Of a stretch of DNA of 64,000 bases, positions 1-13,592 are shown in pieces (position 1 is the stretch's first letter; each line of letters starts with the position of its first letter). The DNA comes from Megachile rotundata. Its lineage: Eukaryota > Arthropoda > Insecta > Hymenoptera > Megachilidae. The notes below the pieces were generated by a model. That model did not search any database, was not told the DNA's origin, and saw only the letters and a program-made list of their open reading frames with translations. The DNA is taken from the NCBI RefSeq assembly GCF_050947335.1, contig NW_027473315.1:3410001-3474000 (forward strand), given 5' to 3'. Both the position numbers and the translations under genes were made by a program.

Positions 1-289
1 TTGGGAGATTGTAATTGTATGATTGCGATTGTATGATTGTGATTGTATGATTGCGATTGTATGATTGTGATTGTATGGTTGTGATGTATGATTGTGGTTG
101 TATGATTGTGATTGTATGATTGAGATTGTATGATTGTGATTGTATGATTGTGATTGTATGATTGTGATTGTATGATTGTGATTGTATGATTGTGATTGTA
201 TGATTGCGAAAGTATGATTGTGATTGTATGATTATGATTGTATGATTGTGATTGTATGATTGCGATTGTTTGACTGTATTTGGGATCTT

Positions 290-929
290 GTATTTGGGCG
301 ATTGTATTTGGGAGATTGTAATTGTATGATTGCGATTGTATGATTGTGACTGTATGATTGCGATTGTATGATTGTGATTGTATGATTGTGATGTATGATT
401 GTAATTGTATGATTATGATTGTATGATTGTGATTGTATGATTGAGATTGTATGATTGTGATTGTATGCTTGCGATTGTATGATTGTGATTGTATGATTGT
501 GATTGTATGATTGTGATTGTATGATTGTGATTGTATGATTATGATTGTATGATTATGATTGTATGATTGTGATTGTATGATTGTGATTGTATGATTGTGA
601 TTGTATGATTGTGATTGTATGATTGTGATTGTATGATTGTGATTGTATGATTGTGATTGTATGATTGTGAAATTATGATTGTGCTTGTATGATTGTGATT
701 GTATGATTGTGATTGTATGATTGAGATTGTATGATTGTGATTGTATGCTTGCGATTGTATGATTGTGATATTATGATCGTGATTGTATGATTGTATTTGG
801 GAGATTGTATTTGGGATATTGTAATTGTATGATTGCGATTGTATGATTGTGATTGTATGATTGTAATTGTATGATTATGATTGTATGATTGTGATTGTAT
901 GATTGAGATTGTATGATTGTGATTGTATG
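290..929 (+). repeat. Long-range duplicated segment, left copy
   Basis: This 640-bp segment matches 35,030-35,669 with a constant offset of 34,740 bp and no indels. I found about seven substitutions, for example at 334, 350, 495, 554, 583, 770 and 794. The matching includes rare variants such as a GTGCTTG unit next to the AAATTAT unit near 670-690, a one-unit-long G7A/G5A string near 860-890, and one 13-bp unit at 384. The match ends where the partner changes to a GCTTGCG unit. Confidence 0.88.
384..424 (+). repeat. Example of the 13-bp phase-shift cassette
   Basis: Three consecutive units form a fixed string found dozens of times in the window. The first is a 13-bp unit lacking one T (GATTGTGATGTAT, 384-396), the second is the G7A unit (397-410) and the third is the G5A unit (411-424). 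Each 13-bp unit shifts the 14-bp register by one base. The G5A unit creates TAA on the - strand in one frame and is where most - strand open frames end. Exceptions to the string are few, for example near 4,175, 17,333, 25,320, 26,430, 27,148, 34,445 and 59,420. Confidence 0.9.
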
Positions 930-1877
930 ATTGTGATTGTATGATTGTGATTGTATGATTGTGATTGTATGAGTGTGATTGTATGATTGTGATTGTATGA
1001 TTGTGATTGTATGATTGTGATAGTATGATTGTGATTGTATGATTGTGATTGTATGACTGTGATTGTATGATTGTGATTGTATGATTGTGATAGTATGATT
1101 GTGAAAGTATGATTGTGATTGTATGATTGTGATTGTATGATTGTGAAATTATGATTGTGATTGTATGATTGTGATGTATGATTGTAATTGTATGATTATG
1201 ATTGTATGATTGTGATTGTATGATTGAGATTGTATGATTGTGATTGTATGATTGTGATTGTATGATTGTGATTGTATGATTGTGATTGTATGATTGTGAT
1301 TGTATGATTGTATTTGGGAGATTGTATTTGGGAGATTGTAATTGTATGATTGCGATTGTATGATTGTGATTGTATGATTGCGATTGTATGAGTTCGATTG
1401 TATGATTGTGATTGTATGATTGTGATTGTATGATTGTGATTGTATGATTGTATTTGGGAGATTGTATTTGGGAGATTGCAATTGTATGATTGCGACTGTA
1501 TGATTGTGATTGTATGATTGCGATTGTATGATTGTGATTGTATGATTGTGATGTATGATTGTAATTGTATGATTATGATTGTATGATTGTGATTGTATGA
1601 TTGAGATTGTATGATTGAGATTGTATGATTGTGATTGTATGCTTGCGATTGTATGATTGTGATTGTATGATTGTGATTGTATGATTGTGATTGTATGATT
1701 GCGATTGTATGATTGCGATTGTATGATTGTGAATGTACGATTGTGATTGTATGATTGTGATTGTATGAATATGATTGTATGATTGTGATTGCATGATTGT
1801 GATTGTATGATTGTGATGTATGATTGTAATTGTATGATTATGATTGTATGATTGTGATTGCATGATTGTGATTGTAT

Positions 1878-1919
1878 GATTGTGATTGCATGATTTTGAA
1901 TGTATGATTGTGATTGCAT
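1878..1919 (+). repeat. Example of the GCATG / TTTTGAATG cassette
   Basis: A T12C unit (1878-1891) is followed by a G5T+T9A unit (1892-1905) and then another T12C unit (1906-1919). The string recurs throughout the array. In the right domain the last unit usually also carries A8G. On the - strand the T12C unit supplies the ATG that starts most of the long open frames. Confidence 0.88.
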
Positions 1920-1924
1920 GATTG

Positions 1925-2497
1925 TGATTGTATGATTGTGATTGTATGATTGTGATTGTATGATTGTGATAGTATGATTGTGATTGTATGATTGTGATTG
2001 TATGATTGTGATTGTATGATTATAATTGTATGATTGTGATTGTATGATTGTATTTGGGAGATTGTATTTGGGAGATTGTATTTGGGAGATTGTAATTGTA
2101 TGATTGCGATTGTATGATTGTGATTGTATGATTGCGATTGTATGAATGCGATTGTATGATTGTGATTGTATGATTGTGATTGTATGACTGTGATTGTATG
2201 ATTGTGATCGTATGATTGTATTTGGGAGATTGTATTTGGGAGATTGTAATTGTATGATTGCGATTGTATGATTGTGATTGTATGATTGCGATTGTATGAT
2301 TGTGATTGTATGATTGTGATGTATGATTGTAATTGTATGATTATGATTGTATGATTGTGATTGTATGATTGTGATTGTATGATTGTGATTGTATGATTGT
2401 GATTGTATGATTGTGATTGTATGATTGTGATGTATGATTGTAATTGTATGATTATGATTGTATGATTGTGATTGTATGATTATGATTGTATGATTGT
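1925..2497 (+). repeat. 1,468-bp-offset duplication, first copy
   Basis: The segment matches about 3,393-3,951. A T10A unit, an ATAATTG unit, a run of three TTTGGGA units, a GAATGCG unit and the 13-bp cassette appear in the same order in both. The offset is 1,468 bp at five landmarks (1968/3436, 2020/3488, 2144/3612 and 2318/3786 among them) and drops to 1,454 bp at the next 13-bp unit (2429/3883). That is the loss of exactly one 14-bp unit in the second copy. Edges are approximate. Confidence 0.8.
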
Positions 2498-3249
2498 GAT
2501 TGTATGATTGTGATTGTATGATTGTGATTTTATGATTGTGATTGTATGATTGTGATTGTATGATTGTGATTGTATGATTGAGATTGTATGATTGTGATTG
2601 TATGCTTGCGATTGTATGATTGTGATTGTATGATTGTGATTGTATGACTGTGATTGTATGATTGTGATTGTATGATTGTGATTGTATGATTGTATTTGTG
2701 AGATTGTATTTGGGAGATTGTAATTGTATGATTGCGATTGTATGATTGTGATTGTATTTTTGTGATTGCATGATTGTGATTGTATGATTGTGATTGTATG
2801 ATTGTGATTGTATGAGTGTGATTGTCTGATTGTGGTTGTGCGATTGTGATTGTACGATTGTGAATGTACGATTGTGATTGTATGATTGTGATTGTATGAA
2901 TATGATTGCATGATTGTGATTGCATGATTGTGATTGTATGATTGAGATTGTATGATTGTGATTGTATGCTTGCGATTGTATGATTGTGATTGTATGATTG
3001 TGATTGTATGATTGTGATTGTATGATTGTGATTGTATGATTGTGATTGTCTGATTGTGGTTGTGCGATTGTGATTGTACGATTGTGATTGTACGATTGTG
3101 ATTGTACGATTGTGATTGTATGATTGTGATTGTATGATTATGATTGTATGATTGTGATTGCATGATTGTGATTGTATGATTGTGATTGCATGATTTTGAA
3201 TGTATGATTGTGATTGCATGATTGTGATTGTATGATTGTGATTGTATGA

Positions 3250-3617
3250 TTGTGATAGTATGATTGTGATTGTATGATTGTGATTGTATGATTGTGATTG
3301 TATGATTATAATTGTATGATTGTGATTGTATGATTGTATTTGGGAGATTGTATTTGGGAGATTGTAATTGTATGATTGCGATTGTATGATTGTGATTGTA
3401 TGATTGTGATTGTATGATTGTGATTGTATGATTGTGATAGTATGATTGTGATTGTATGATTGTGATTGTATGATTGTGATTGTATGATTATAATTGTATG
3501 ATTGTGATTGTATGATTGTATTTGGGAGATTGTATTTGGGAGATTGTATTTGGGAGATTGTAATTGTATGATTGCGATTGTATGATTGTGATTGTATGAT
3601 TGCGATTGTATGAATGC
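3250..3617 (+). repeat. 182-bp local tandem duplication (13 units)
   Basis: The order T10A unit, ATAATTG unit, TTTGGGA units occurs twice in a row. The T10A landmarks lie at 3254 and 3436 and the ATAATTG landmarks at 3306 and 3488, both 182 bp (13 units) apart. The second copy has three TTTGGGA units and the first has two. Confidence 0.82.
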
Positions 3618-3951
3618 GATTGTATGATTGTGATTGTATGATTGTGATCGTATGATTGTGATTGTATGATTGTGATCGTATGATTGTATTTGGGAGATTG
3701 TATTTGGGAGATTGTAATTGTATGATTGCGATTGTATGATTGTGATTGTATGATTGCGATTGTATGATTGTGATTGTATGATTGTGATGTATGATTGTAA
3801 TTGTATGATTATGATTGTATGATTGTGATTGTATGATTGTGATTGTATGATTGTGATTGTATGATTGTGATTGTATGATTGTGATGTATGATTGTAATTG
3901 TATGATTATGATTGTATGATTGTGATTGTATGATTATGATTGTATGATTGT
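3393..3951 (+). repeat. 1,468-bp-offset duplication, second copy
   Basis: This is the partner of 1,925-2,497 with the same order of variants. It overlaps the second half of the 182-bp local duplication, which suggests that the local event and the longer one happened on the same material. It ends at an AAATTAT unit near 3953 that the first copy lacks. Confidence 0.78.
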
Positions 3952-5610
3952 GAAATTATGATTGTGATTGTATGATTGTGATGTATGATTGTCATTGTAT
4001 GAATATGATTGTATGATTGTGATTGTATGATTGAGATTGTATGATTGTGATTGTATGCTTGCGATTGTATGATTGTGATTGTATGATCGTGATTGTATGA
4101 TTGTATTTGGGAGATTGTATTTGGGATATTGTAATTGTATGATTGCGATTGTATGATTGTGATTGTATGATTGTGATGCATGATTGTTATTGTATGATTA
4201 TGATTGTATGATTGTGATTGTATGATTGAGATTGTATGATTGTGATTGTATGCTTGCGATTGTATGATTGTGATTGTATGATTGTGATTCTTTGATTGTG
4301 ATTGTATGATTGTGATTGTATGATTGTGATTGTATGATTGTGATTGTATGAGTGTGATTGTATGATTGTGATTGTATGATTGTGATTGTATGATTGTGAT
4401 AGTATGATTGTGATTGTATGATTGTGATTGTATGATTGTGATTGTATGATTGTGATTGTATGATTGTGATTGTATGATTGTGATTGTCTGATTGTGGTTG
4501 TGCGATTGTGATTGTACGATTGTGATTGTACGATTGTGATAGTATGATTGTGATTGTATGATTGTGATTGTATGATTGTGATTGTATGTTTGCGATTGTA
4601 TGATTGTGATTGTATGACTGTGATTGTATGATTGTGATTGTATGATTGTGATTGTATGATTGTATTTGGGAGATTGTATTTGGGAGATTGTAATTGTATG
4701 ATTGCGATTGTATGATTGTCATTGTATGATTGTGATGTATGATTGTAATTGTATGATTGTGATTGTATGATTGTGATTGTATGATTATGATTGTATGATT
4801 GTGATTGTATGATTGTGATTGTATGATTATGATTGTATTTTTGTGATTGCATGATTGTGATTGTATGATTGCGATTGTATGATTGTGATTGTATGATTGT
4901 GATTGTACGAGTGTGATTGTCTGATTGTGGTTGTGCGATTGTGATTGTACGATTGTGAATGTACGATTGTGATTGTATGATTGTGATTGTATGAATATGA
5001 TTGTATGATTGTGATTGCATGATTGTGATTGTATGATTGTGATTGTATGATTGTGATGGTATGATTGTATTTGGGAGTTTGTATTTGGGATATTGTAATT
5101 GTATGATTGCGATTGTATGATTGCGATTGTATGATTGTGATGTATGATTGTAATTGTATGATTATGATTGTATGATTGTGATTGCATGATTGTGATTGTA
5201 TGATTGTGATTGCATGATTTTGAATGTATGATTGTGATTGCATGATTGTGATTGTATGATTGTGATTGTATGATTGTGATTGTATGATTGTGATTGTATG
5301 ATTGTGATTGTATGATTGTGATTGTCTGATTGTGGTTGTGCGATTGTGATTGTACGATTGTGATTGTACGATTGTGATTGTATGATTGTGATTGTATGAT
5401 TATGATTGTATGATTGTGATTGCATGATTGTGATTGTATGATTATGATTGTATGATTGTGATTGCATTATTGTGATTGTATGATTGTGATTGTATGATTT
5501 TGTATGTATGATTGTGGTTGCATGATTGTGATTGTATGAATATGATTGTATGAATGTGATTGTATGCTTGCGACTGTATGATTGTGATTGTATGATTGTG
5601 ATTGTATGAT

Positions 5611-5832
5611 TGCGATTGTATGATTGTGATTGTATGATTATGATTGTATTTTTTGATTGCATGATTGTGATTGTATGATTGTGATTGTATGATTGTGATT
5701 GTATGATTGTGATTGTATGATTGCGATTGTATGATTGTGATTGTATGATTATGATTGTATTTTTTGATTGCATGATTGTGATTGTATGATTGTGATTGTA
5801 TGATTGTGATTGTATGGTTGTGATTGTATGAT
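5611..5832 (+). repeat. 111-bp local tandem duplication with T6 tracts
   Basis: A rare unit in which GATTGTAT runs into six T residues occurs at 5649-5654 and again at 5760-5765, 111 bp apart. The preceding GCG landmarks (5611 and 5722) keep the same spacing. 111 is eight units minus one base, which matches one shortened unit in each copy. These are the only two copies of the six-T form that I saw; elsewhere the equivalent unit has five T followed by GTG. Confidence 0.82.
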
Positions 5833-8699
5833 TGTGATTGTCTGATTGTGGTTGTGCGATTATGATTGTACGATTGTGATTGTACGATTGTGATTGTATG
5901 ATTGTGATTGTATGATTATGATTGTATGATTGTGATTGCATGATTGTGATTGTATGATTGTGATTGCATGATTTTGAATGTATGATTGTGATTGCATGAT
6001 TGTGATTGTTTGATTGTGATTGTATGATTGTGATTGTATGATTGTGATAGTATGATTGTGATTGTATGATTGGGATTGTATGATTGTGATTGTATGATTA
6101 TGATTGTATGATTGTGATTGTATGATTGGATTTGGGAGATTGTATTTGGGAGATTGTAATTGTATGATTGCGATTGTATGATTGTGATTGTATGATTGTG
6201 ATTGTATGATTGTGATTGTATGATTGTGATTGTATGATTGTGATTGTATGATTGTGATTGTATGATTGTGATTGTATAATTGTGATTGTATGATTGTGAT
6301 TGTATGATTGTGATTGTATGATTGTGATTGTATGATTGTGATTGTATGATTGTGATTGCATGATTGTGACTGTATGATTGTGATTGCATGATTTTGAATG
6401 TAAGATTGTGATTGTATGATTGTGATTGCATGATTGTGATTGTATGATTGTGATTGTATGATTGTGATTGTATGATTGTGATTGTATGATTATGATTGTA
6501 TGATTGTGATTGCATGATTGTGATTGTATGATTGTGATTGCATGATTTTGAATGTATGATTGTGATTGCATGATTGTGATTGTATGATTGTGATTGTATG
6601 ATTGTGATTGTATGATTGTGATTGTATGATTGTATTTGGGAGATTGTATTTGGGAGATTGTATTTGGGAGATTGTAATTGTATGATTGCGATTGTATGAT
6701 TGTGATTGTATGATTGCGATTGTATGATTGCGATTGTATGATTGTGATGTATGATCGTAATTGTATGATTATGATTGTATGATTGTGATTGTATGATTGA
6801 GATTGTATGATTGAGATTGTATGAATGTGATTGTATGCTTGCGATTGTATGATTGTGATTGTATGATTGTGATTGTATGATTGTGATTGCATGATTTTGA
6901 ATGTATGATTGTGATTGTATGATTGTGATTGTATGATTGTGATTGTATGATTGTATTTGGGAGATTGTATTTGGGAGATTGTAATTGTATGATTGCGATT
7001 GTATGATTGTGATTGTATGATTGTGATGTATGATTGTAATTGTATGATTATGATTGTATGATTGTGATTGTATGATTATGATTGTATTATTGTGATTGTA
7101 TGATTGCGATTGTATGATTGTGATTGTATGATTATGATTGTATTTTTGTGATTGCATGATTGTGATTGTATGATTGTGATTGTATGATTGTGATTGTATG
7201 CTTGCGATTGTATGATTGTGATTGTATGATTGTGATTGTATGATTGTGATTGTATGATTGTGATTGTATGGTTGTGATTGCATGATTTTGAATGTATGAT
7301 TGTGATTGTATGATTGTGATTGTATGATTGTGATTGTATGATTGTGATAGTATGATTGTGATTGTATGATTGTGATTGTATGATTGTGATTGTATGATTG
7401 TGATTGTATGATTGTGATTGTATGATTGTGATTGTATGATTGTATTTGGGAGATTGTATTTGGGAGATTGTAATTGTATGATTGCGATTGTATGATTGTG
7501 ATTGTATGATTGCGATTGTATGAGTTCGATTGTATGATTGTGATTGTATGATTGTGATTGTATGATTGTGATTGTATGATTGTATTTGGGAGATTGTATT
7601 TGGGAGATTGCAATTGTATGATTGCGACTGTATGATTGTGATTGTATGATTGCGATTGTATGATTGTGATTGTATGATTGTGATGTATGATTGTAATAGT
7701 ATGATTATGATTGTATGATTGTGATTGTATGATTGAGATTGTATGATTGAGATTGTATGATTGTGATTGTATGCTTGCGATTGTATGATTGTGATTGTAT
7801 GATTGTGATTGTATGATTGTGATTGTATGATTGCGATTGTATGATTGCGATTGTATGATTGTGATGTATGATTGCAATTGTATGATTATGATTGTATGAT
7901 TGTGATTGTATGATTGAGATTGTATGATTGAGATTGTATGAATGTGATTGTATGCTTGCGATTGTATGATTGTGATTGTATGATTGTGATTGTATGATTG
8001 TGATTGTATGATTGTGATTGTATGATTGTGATAGTATGATTGTGATTGTATGATTGTGATTGTATGACTGTGATTGTATGATTGTGATTGTGCGATTGTG
8101 ATTGTACGATTGTGAATGTACGATTGTGATTGTATGATTGTGATTGTATGAATATGATTGTATGATTGTGATTGCATGATTGTGATTGTATGATTGTGAT
8201 GTATGATTGTAATTGTATGATTATGATTGTATGATTGTGATTGCATGATTGTGATTGTATGATTGTGATTGCATGATTTTGAATGTATGAATGTGATTGC
8301 ATGATTGTGATTGTATGATTGTGATTGTATGATTGTGATTGTATGATTGTGATTGTATGATTGTGATTGTATGATTGTGATTGTCTGATTGTGGTTGTGC
8401 GATTGTGATTGTACGATTGTGATTGTACGATTGTGATTGTATGATTGTGATTGTATGATTATGATTGTATGATTGTGATTGCATGATTGTGATTGTATGA
8501 TTGTGAGTGCATGATTTTGAATGTATGATTGTGATTGCATGATTGTGATTGTATGATTGTGATTGTATGATTGTGATTGTATGATTGTGATAGTATGATT
8601 GTGATTGTATGATTGTGATTGTATGATTGTGATTGTATGATTATAATTGTATGATTGTGATTGTATGATTGTATTTGGGAGATTGTATTTGGGAGATTG

Positions 8700-9350
8700 T
8701 ATTTGGGAGATTGTAATTGTATGATTGCGATTGTATGATTGTGATTGTATGATTGCGATTGTATGAATGCGATTGTATGATTGTGATTGTATGATTGTGA
8801 TTGTATGATTGTGATTGTATGATTGTGATTGTATGATTGTGATCGTATGATTGTATTTGGGAGATTGTATTTGGGAGATTGTAATTGTATGATTGCGATT
8901 GTATGATTGTGATTGCATGATTGTGATTGTTTGATTGTGATTGCATGATTTTGAATGTATGATTGTGATTGCATGATTGTGATTGTATGATTGTGATTGT
9001 ATGATTGTGATTGTATGATTGTATTTGGGAGATTGTATTTGGGAGATTGTATTTGGGAGATTGTATTTGGGAGATTGTATTTGGGAGATTGTAATTGTAT
9101 GATTGCGATTGTATGATTGTGATTGTATGATTGCGATTGTATGATTGCGATTGTATGATTGTGATGTATGATTGTAATTGTATGATTATGATTGTATGAT
9201 TGTGATTGTATGATTGAGATTGTATGATTGAGATTGTATGAATGTGATTGTATGCTTGCGATTGTATGATTGTGATTGTATGATTGTGATTGTATGATTG
9301 TGATTGCATGATTTTGAATGTATGATTGTGATTGTATGATTGTGATTGTA
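8700..9350 (+). repeat. Earlier relative of the 27-29 kb duplicated block
   Basis: The order GAATGCG unit (8765), TGTTTG unit (8929) and a long TTTGGGA run (9017-9086) matches the blocks at about 27.24 and 29.07 kb, with a constant offset of 18,530 bp at the first two landmarks. Its TTTGGGA run has five units against six in the others and lacks their GCATTTGGGA unit. Confidence 0.75.
9017..9086 (+). repeat. Run of five TTTGGGA-type units
   Basis: Five consecutive GATTGTATTTGGGA units, still 14 bp each, differ from the consensus at positions 7, 8, 12, 13 and 14. They give five GGG triplets spaced 11 bases apart on the + strand. Most such runs in the window have two or three units. Confidence 0.93.
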
Positions 9351-9984
9351 TGATTGTGATTGTATGATTGTGATTGTATGATTGTGATTGTATGATTGTA
9401 TTTGGGAGATTGTATTTGGGAGATTGTAATTGTATGATTGCGATTGTATGATTGTGATTGTATGATTGTGATGTATGATTGTAATTGTATGATTATGATT
9501 GTATGATTGTGATTGTATGATTATGATTGTATGATTGCGATTGTATGATTGCGATTGTATGATTGTGATTGTATGATTATGATTGTATTTTTGTGATTGC
9601 ATGATTGTGATTGTATGATTGTGATTGTATGATTGTGATTGTATGATTGTGATTGTATGAGTGTGATTGTGCGATTGTGATTGTACGATTGTGAATGTAC
9701 GATTGTGATTGTGTGATTGTGATTGTATGAATATGATTGTATGATTGTGATTGCATGATTGTGATTGTATGATTGAGATTGTACGATTGTGATTGTATGC
9801 TTGCGATTGTATGATTGTGATTGTATGATTGTGATTGTATGACTGTGATTGTATGATTGTGATTGTATGATTGTGATTGTATGATTGTATTTGGGAGATT
9901 GTATTTGGGAGATTGTAATTGTATGATTGCGATTGTATGATTGTGATTGTATGATTGTGATGTATGATTGTAATTGTATGATTA

Positions 9985-12900
9985 TGATTGTATGATTGTG
10001 ATTGTATGATTATGATTGTATGATTGTGATTCTATGATTGCGATTGTATGATTGTGATTGTATGATTATGATTGTATTTTTGTGATTGCATGATTGTGAT
10101 TGTATGATTGTGATTGTATGATTGTGATTGTATGATTGTGATTGTATGATTGTGATTGTATGAGTGTGATTGTCTGATTGTGGTTGTGCGATTGTGATTG
10201 TACGATTGTGAATGTACGATTGTGATTGTACGATTGTGATTGTATGAATATGATTGTATGATTGTGATTGCATGATTGTGATTGTATGATTGAGATCGTA
10301 TGATTGTGATTGTATGCTTGCGATTGTATGATTGCGATTGTATGATTGTGATGTATGATTGCAATTGTATGATTATGATTGTATGATTGTGATTGTATGA
10401 TTGAGATTGTATGATTGAGATTGTATGAATGTGATTGTATGCTTGCGATTGTATGATTGTGATTGTATGATTGTGATTGTATGATTGTGATTGTATGATT
10501 GTGATTGTATGATTGAGATTGTATGATTGAGATTGTATGAATGTGATTGTATGCTTGCGATTGTATGATTGTGATTGTATGATTGTGATTGTATGATTGT
10601 GATTGTATGATTGTGATTGTATGAGTGTGATTGTCTGATTGTGGTTGTGCGATTGTGATTGTACGATTGTGAATGTACGATTGTGATTGTGCGATTGTGA
10701 TTGTATGAATATGATTGTATGATTGTGATTGCATGATTGTGATTGTATGATTGAGATTGTATGATTGTGATTGTATGCTTGCGATTGTATGATTGTGATT
10801 GTATGATTGTGATTGTATGACTGTGATTGTATGATTGTGATTGTATGATTGTGATTGTATGATTGTATTTGGGAGATTGTATTTGGGAGATTGTAATTGT
10901 ATGATTGCGATTGTATGATTGTGATTGTATGATTGTGATGTATGATTGTAATTGTATGATTATGATTGTATGATTGTGATTGTATGATTGCGATTGTATG
11001 ATTGTGATTGTATGATTATGATTGTATTTTTGTGATTGCATGATTGTGATTGTATGATTGTGATTGTATGATTGTGATTGTATGATTGTGATTGTATGAT
11101 TGTGATTGTATGATTGTGATTGTATGATTGTGATTGTATGAGTGTGATTGTCTGATTGTGGTTGTGCGATTGTGATTGTACGATTGTGAATGTACGATTG
11201 TGATTGTACGATTGTGATTGTATGAATATGATTGTATGATTGTGATTGCATGATTGTGATTGTATGATTGAGATCGTATGATTGTGATTGTATGCTTGCG
11301 ATTGTATGATTGTGATTGTATGATTGTGATTCTTTGATTGTGATTGTATGATTGTGATTGTATGATTGTGATTGTATGAGTGTGATTGTATGATTGCGAT
11401 TGTATGATTGTGATTGTATGATTGTGATAGTATGATTGTGATTGTATGATTGTGATTGTATGACTGTGATTGTATGATTGTGATTGTGCGATTGTGATTG
11501 TACGATTGTGAATGTACGATTGTGATTGTATGATTGTGATTGTATGTATATGATTGTATGATTGTGATTGCATGATTGTGATTGTATGATTGTGATTGTA
11601 TGATTGTGATTGTATGATTGTATTTGGGAGTTTGTATTTGGGATATTGTAATTGTATGATTGCGATTGTATGATTGTGATTGTATGATTGTGATGTATGA
11701 TTGTAATTGTATGATTATGATTGTATGATTGTGATTGCATGATTGTGATTGTATGATTGTGATTGCATGATTTTGAATGTATGATTGTGATTGCATGATT
11801 GTGATTGTATGATTGTGATTGTATGATTGTGATTGTATGATTGTGATTGTATGATTGTGATTGTATGATTGTGATTGTATGATTGTGATTGTATGATTGT
11901 GATTGTCTGATTGTGGTTGTGCGATTGTGATTGTACGATTGTGATTGTACGATTGTGATTGTATGATTGTGATTGTATGATTATGATTGTATGATTGTGA
12001 TTGCATGATTGTGATTGTATGATTGTGATTGCATGATTTTGAATGTATGATTGTGATTGCATGATTGTGATTGTATGATTGTGATTGTATGATTGTGATT
12101 GTATGATTGTGATAGTATGATTGTGATTGTATGATTGTGATTGTATGATTGTGATTGTATGATTATAATTGTATGATTGTGATTGTATGATTGTATTTGG
12201 GAGATTGTATTTGGGAGATTGTAATTGTATGATTGCGATTGTATGATTGTGATTGTATGATTGCGATTGTATGAATGCGATTGTATGATTGTGATTGTAT
12301 GATTGTGATTGTATGATTGTGATCGTATGATTGTATTTGGGAGATTGTATTTGGGAGATTGTAATTGTATGATTGCGATTGTATGATTGTGATTGTATGA
12401 TTGCGATTGTATGATTGTGATTGTATGATTGTGATTGTATGAGTGTGATTGTATGATTGCGATTGTATGATTGTGATTGTATGATTGTGATAGTATGATT
12501 GTGATTGTATGATTGTGATTGTATGACTGTGATTGTATGATTGTGATTGTGCGATTGTGATTGTACGATTGTGAATGTACGATTGTGATTGTATGATTGT
12601 GATTGTATGTATATGATTGTATGATTGTGATTGCATGATTGTGATTGTATGATTGTGATTGTATGATTGTGATTGTATGATTGTGATTGTATGATTGTGA
12701 TTGTATGATTGTGATTGTATGATTGTGATTGTATGATTGTGATTGTATGATTGAGATTGTATGATTGTGATTGTATGCTTGCGATTGTATGATTGTGATT
12801 GTATGATTGTGATTGTATGACTGTGATTGTATGATTGTGATTGTATGATTGTGATTCTTTGATTGTGAATGTATGATTGTGATTGTATGATTGTGATTGT

Positions 12901-13592
12901 ATGAGTGTGATTGTATGATTGCGATTGTATGATTGTGATTGTATGATTGTGATAGTATGATTGTGATTGTATGATTGTGATTGTATGACTGTGATTGTAT
13001 GATTGTGATTGTGCGATTGTGATTGTACGATTGTGAATGTACGATTGTGATTGTATGATTGTGATTGTATGTATATGATTGTATGATTGTGATTGCATGA
13101 TTGTGATTGTATGATTGTGATTGTATGATTGTGATTGTATGATTGTATTTGGGAGTTTGTATTTGGGATATTGTAATTGTATGATTGCGATTGTATGATT
13201 GTGATTGTATGATTGTGATGTATGATTGTAATTGTATGATTATGATTGTATGATTGTGATTGCATGATTGTGATTGTATGATTGTGATTGCATGATTTTG
13301 AATGTATGATTGTGATTGCATGATTGTGATTGTATGATTGTGATTGTATGATTGTGATTGTATGATTGTGATTGTATGATTGTGATTGTATGATTGTGAT
13401 TGTATGATTGTGATTGTCTGATTGTGGTTGTGCGATTGTGATTGTACGATTGTGATTGTACGATTGTGATTGTATGATTGTGATTGTATGATTATGATTG
13501 TATGATTGTGATTGCATGATTGTGATTGTATGATTGTGATTGCATGATTTTGAATGTATGATTGTGATTGCATGATTGTGATTGTATGATTG
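9985..13592 (+). repeat. 3.6-kb tandem duplication, copy A
   Basis: Copy A is followed directly by copy B (about 13,593-17,213). The offset is 3,594 bp at the GATTCTATG landmark (10031/13625). It becomes 3,608 bp after a canonical run in which copy B has one extra 14-bp unit (T12C to GAGTG spacing 74 against 88 bp), and it stays 3,608 bp to the end. The only substitution I found is T at 11925 against C at 15533. Sequence to the left of about 9,985 does not match. Breakpoints are uncertain by some 20 bases because the flanks are also satellite. Confidence 0.92.
11140..11237 (+). repeat. Example of the middle-domain GTCTG / GTACG cassette
   Basis: Seven units in fixed order: A13C with a GAGTG start (11140-11153), A8G+A13G+T14C (11154-11167), T14C (11168-11181), T9A+T14C (11182-11195), T14C (11196-11209), canonical (11210-11223) and GAATATG (11224-11237). 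The string recurs through the middle domain. In the right domain the T9A+T14C unit is replaced by G5T+T14C. Confidence 0.9.

Larger units (their letters stand above)
1..4200 (+). repeat. Left domain of the satellite: mixed variants shared with the right domain
   Basis: This stretch holds only satellite units. It carries the unit GATTGTGAAATTAT at about 669, 1145 and 3953, and GATTGTGAAAGTAT at about 211 and 1104. These units are missing from roughly 4.2 to 32.6 kb and return throughout the right domain. It also contains the T9A+T14C unit (near 2866) typical of the middle domain, so it is transitional rather than a clean copy of either. The domain limit is approximate and rests on where diagnostic variants stop. 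Confidence 0.7.

Noticed and set aside
5649..5765. T tracts (TTTTTT) as terminators or insertion tails
   Set aside because: They are single-unit variants of the five-T form found elsewhere, duplicated once at 111 bp, with no hairpin before them.
9017..9086. Telomere-like repeats (TTTGGGA, and TTTAGGA at 61,110 and 63,612)
   Set aside because: The GGG motif sits in a 14-bp unit that aligns to the satellite with five changes and is not a 6-8 bp telomere repeat. Runs are at most six units, are internal and are flanked by satellite.
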